Shown piece after piece: positions 4,475-5,005 of a DNA stretch of 5,005 nucleotides. The stretch comes from Bacteroidales bacterium (GTDB taxonomy: Bacteria; Bacteroidota; Bacteroidia; Bacteroidales; VadinHA17). Within the stretch, counting starts at the first letter, position 1. The number at the start of each line of letters is the position of its first letter. The stretch covers positions 1 through 5,005 of the forward strand of contig JABUEV010000221.1 in the NCBI GenBank assembly GCA_013314865.1. Reading direction: 5' to 3'. A model generated the notes under the pieces. It was given only the letters and a program-made list of their open reading frames with translations, was not told where the DNA came from and did not search any database. The position numbers and the translations under genes were made by a program.

Positions 4475-5005
4475 ATGAGTGCGATTTTCGGCATAATTGA
4501 TTTTGAAGGACGTCCGCTGAAGGAAGAGTGGATTCAGTCGATGCAGAGAGGCCTTGCACACCGTGGACCGGATGGTCAGGGTTTATACCGTGAGCCATCG
4601 GTGGCACTGGGGCATATGTTATTGCAGGTAACCCCTGAGTCCATCTATGACAAGTCTCCATATGAAGAGGACGGATTAGTGATCACTGCCGATGCCCGTC
4701 TTGATGAACGTGAGGCAATAATGGACCGTATCGGAACTCCACAATCAGAAAGAGATAAAATTACTGACCCGCTCCTTCTCCTGCGTTCATATAAAAAATT
4801 CGGAAAGGATTTTGTAAAGGACATTTACGGAGATTTTGCCTTTGCGATATGGGATAAAAACAAAAGAGAGCTTTTCTGTGCGAGGGATCAGATGGGGGTT
4901 AAACCATTCCTTTATTATTACAAAGATGGAAGGTTTGTGTTTTCGACAGAGATAAAGGCGATAGTAAAGCTTGAATTAGTTAATACGGAGATAGATCAAA
5001 TTTAT
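4475..5005 (+). CDS. Lasso peptide isopeptide-bond-forming cyclase (C), asparagine-synthetase-like, N-terminal part
   Basis: The first 177 residues are present and the frame runs off the right edge; family members are usually about 600 residues. This part is the class II glutamine-amidotransferase-like domain: HRGPDG (29-34), ALGHMLLQVTPES (44-56), LVITADARLDER (68-79), GDFAFAIWD (119-127), FCARDQMGVKPF (134-145) and STEIKA (157-162). True asparagine synthetases begin Met-Cys, with Cys2 releasing ammonia from glutamine. Here the start is Met-Ser-Ala-Ile-Phe-Gly, so the nucleophile is absent. The blocks TPES, VITADAR and GDFAFAIWDK are ones I recognise from lasso cyclases, which adenylate an Asp/Glu side chain and let the core peptide's N-terminal amine close a macrolactam. 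The ATP-binding SGGxDS loop is beyond the window. The ATG at 4475 lies 3 bp after the nucleotidyltransferase stop. Alternatives are a glutamine-independent asparagine synthetase or a polysaccharide-locus amidotransferase. Confidence 0.87.
   Translation, partial: MSAIFGIIDFEGRPLKEEWIQSMQRGLAHRGPDGQGLYREPSVALGHMLLQVTPESIYDKSPYEEDGLVITADARLDEREAIMDRIGTPQSERDKITDPLLLLRSYKKFGKDFVKDIYGDFAFAIWDKNKRELFCARDQMGVKPFLYYYKDGRFVFSTEIKAIVKLELVNTEIDQIY

Noticed and set aside
4475..5005. Ordinary asparagine synthetase (AsnB)
   Set aside because: Cys2 is replaced by Ser, the lasso-cyclase-like TPES and VITADAR blocks are present, and the neighbours are a kinase and a nucleotidyltransferase known from lasso clusters.

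Overview
The window reads as a chromosomal segment from a Bacteroidota bacterium, probably Bacteroidales-like. This is an inference from three things: start codons without recognisable Shine-Dalgarno sequences, short intergenic spacers filled with degenerate 7-bp and 8-bp tandem repeats, and a gene set typical of surface-polysaccharide loci in that phylum. All supported genes are on the + strand.

Region 1 (2-1427) looks like the tail of an exopolysaccharide or capsule locus. It holds the C-terminal end of a CapK/phenylacetate-CoA-ligase-like adenylate-forming enzyme, a GNAT acetyltransferase that starts inside the ligase's last codons, a repeat-filled spacer, and a bacterial sugar transferase (monotopic phosphoglycosyl transferase) that would start glycan assembly on undecaprenyl phosphate. 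Region 2 (1486-2324) has a 45-codon, one-helix membrane ORF that may be a remnant, followed by a membrane-anchored DUF218 (SanA/ElyC/YdcF-type) protein. A spacer (2325-2489) with an 8-bp tandem repeat and a 7-bp inverted repeat separates this from region 3.

Region 3 (2490-5005, running off the right edge) is the most interesting part. It is a tightly packed operon of an HPr-kinase-like protein, a PF14907-type nucleotidyltransferase (4-bp ATGA overlap) and the N-terminal 177 residues of an asparagine-synthetase-like protein (3-bp gap). The last lacks the glutaminase Cys2 (it starts Met-Ser-Ala-Ile) and carries sequence blocks that I recognise from lasso peptide isopeptide-bond-forming cyclases. 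The trio matches the K, N and C genes of lasso peptide clusters of the paeninodin/pseudomycoidin type: C closes the macrolactam ring, K phosphorylates the precursor's C-terminal residue, and N is thought to modify it further. The precursor, the PqqD-like RRE (B1), the transglutaminase-like leader peptidase (B2) and any exporter are not visible in the window and would be expected just downstream of 5005. The likely novelty is a tailored, phosphorylated and possibly further decorated lasso peptide pathway in Bacteroidota, sitting directly against a surface-polysaccharide locus.
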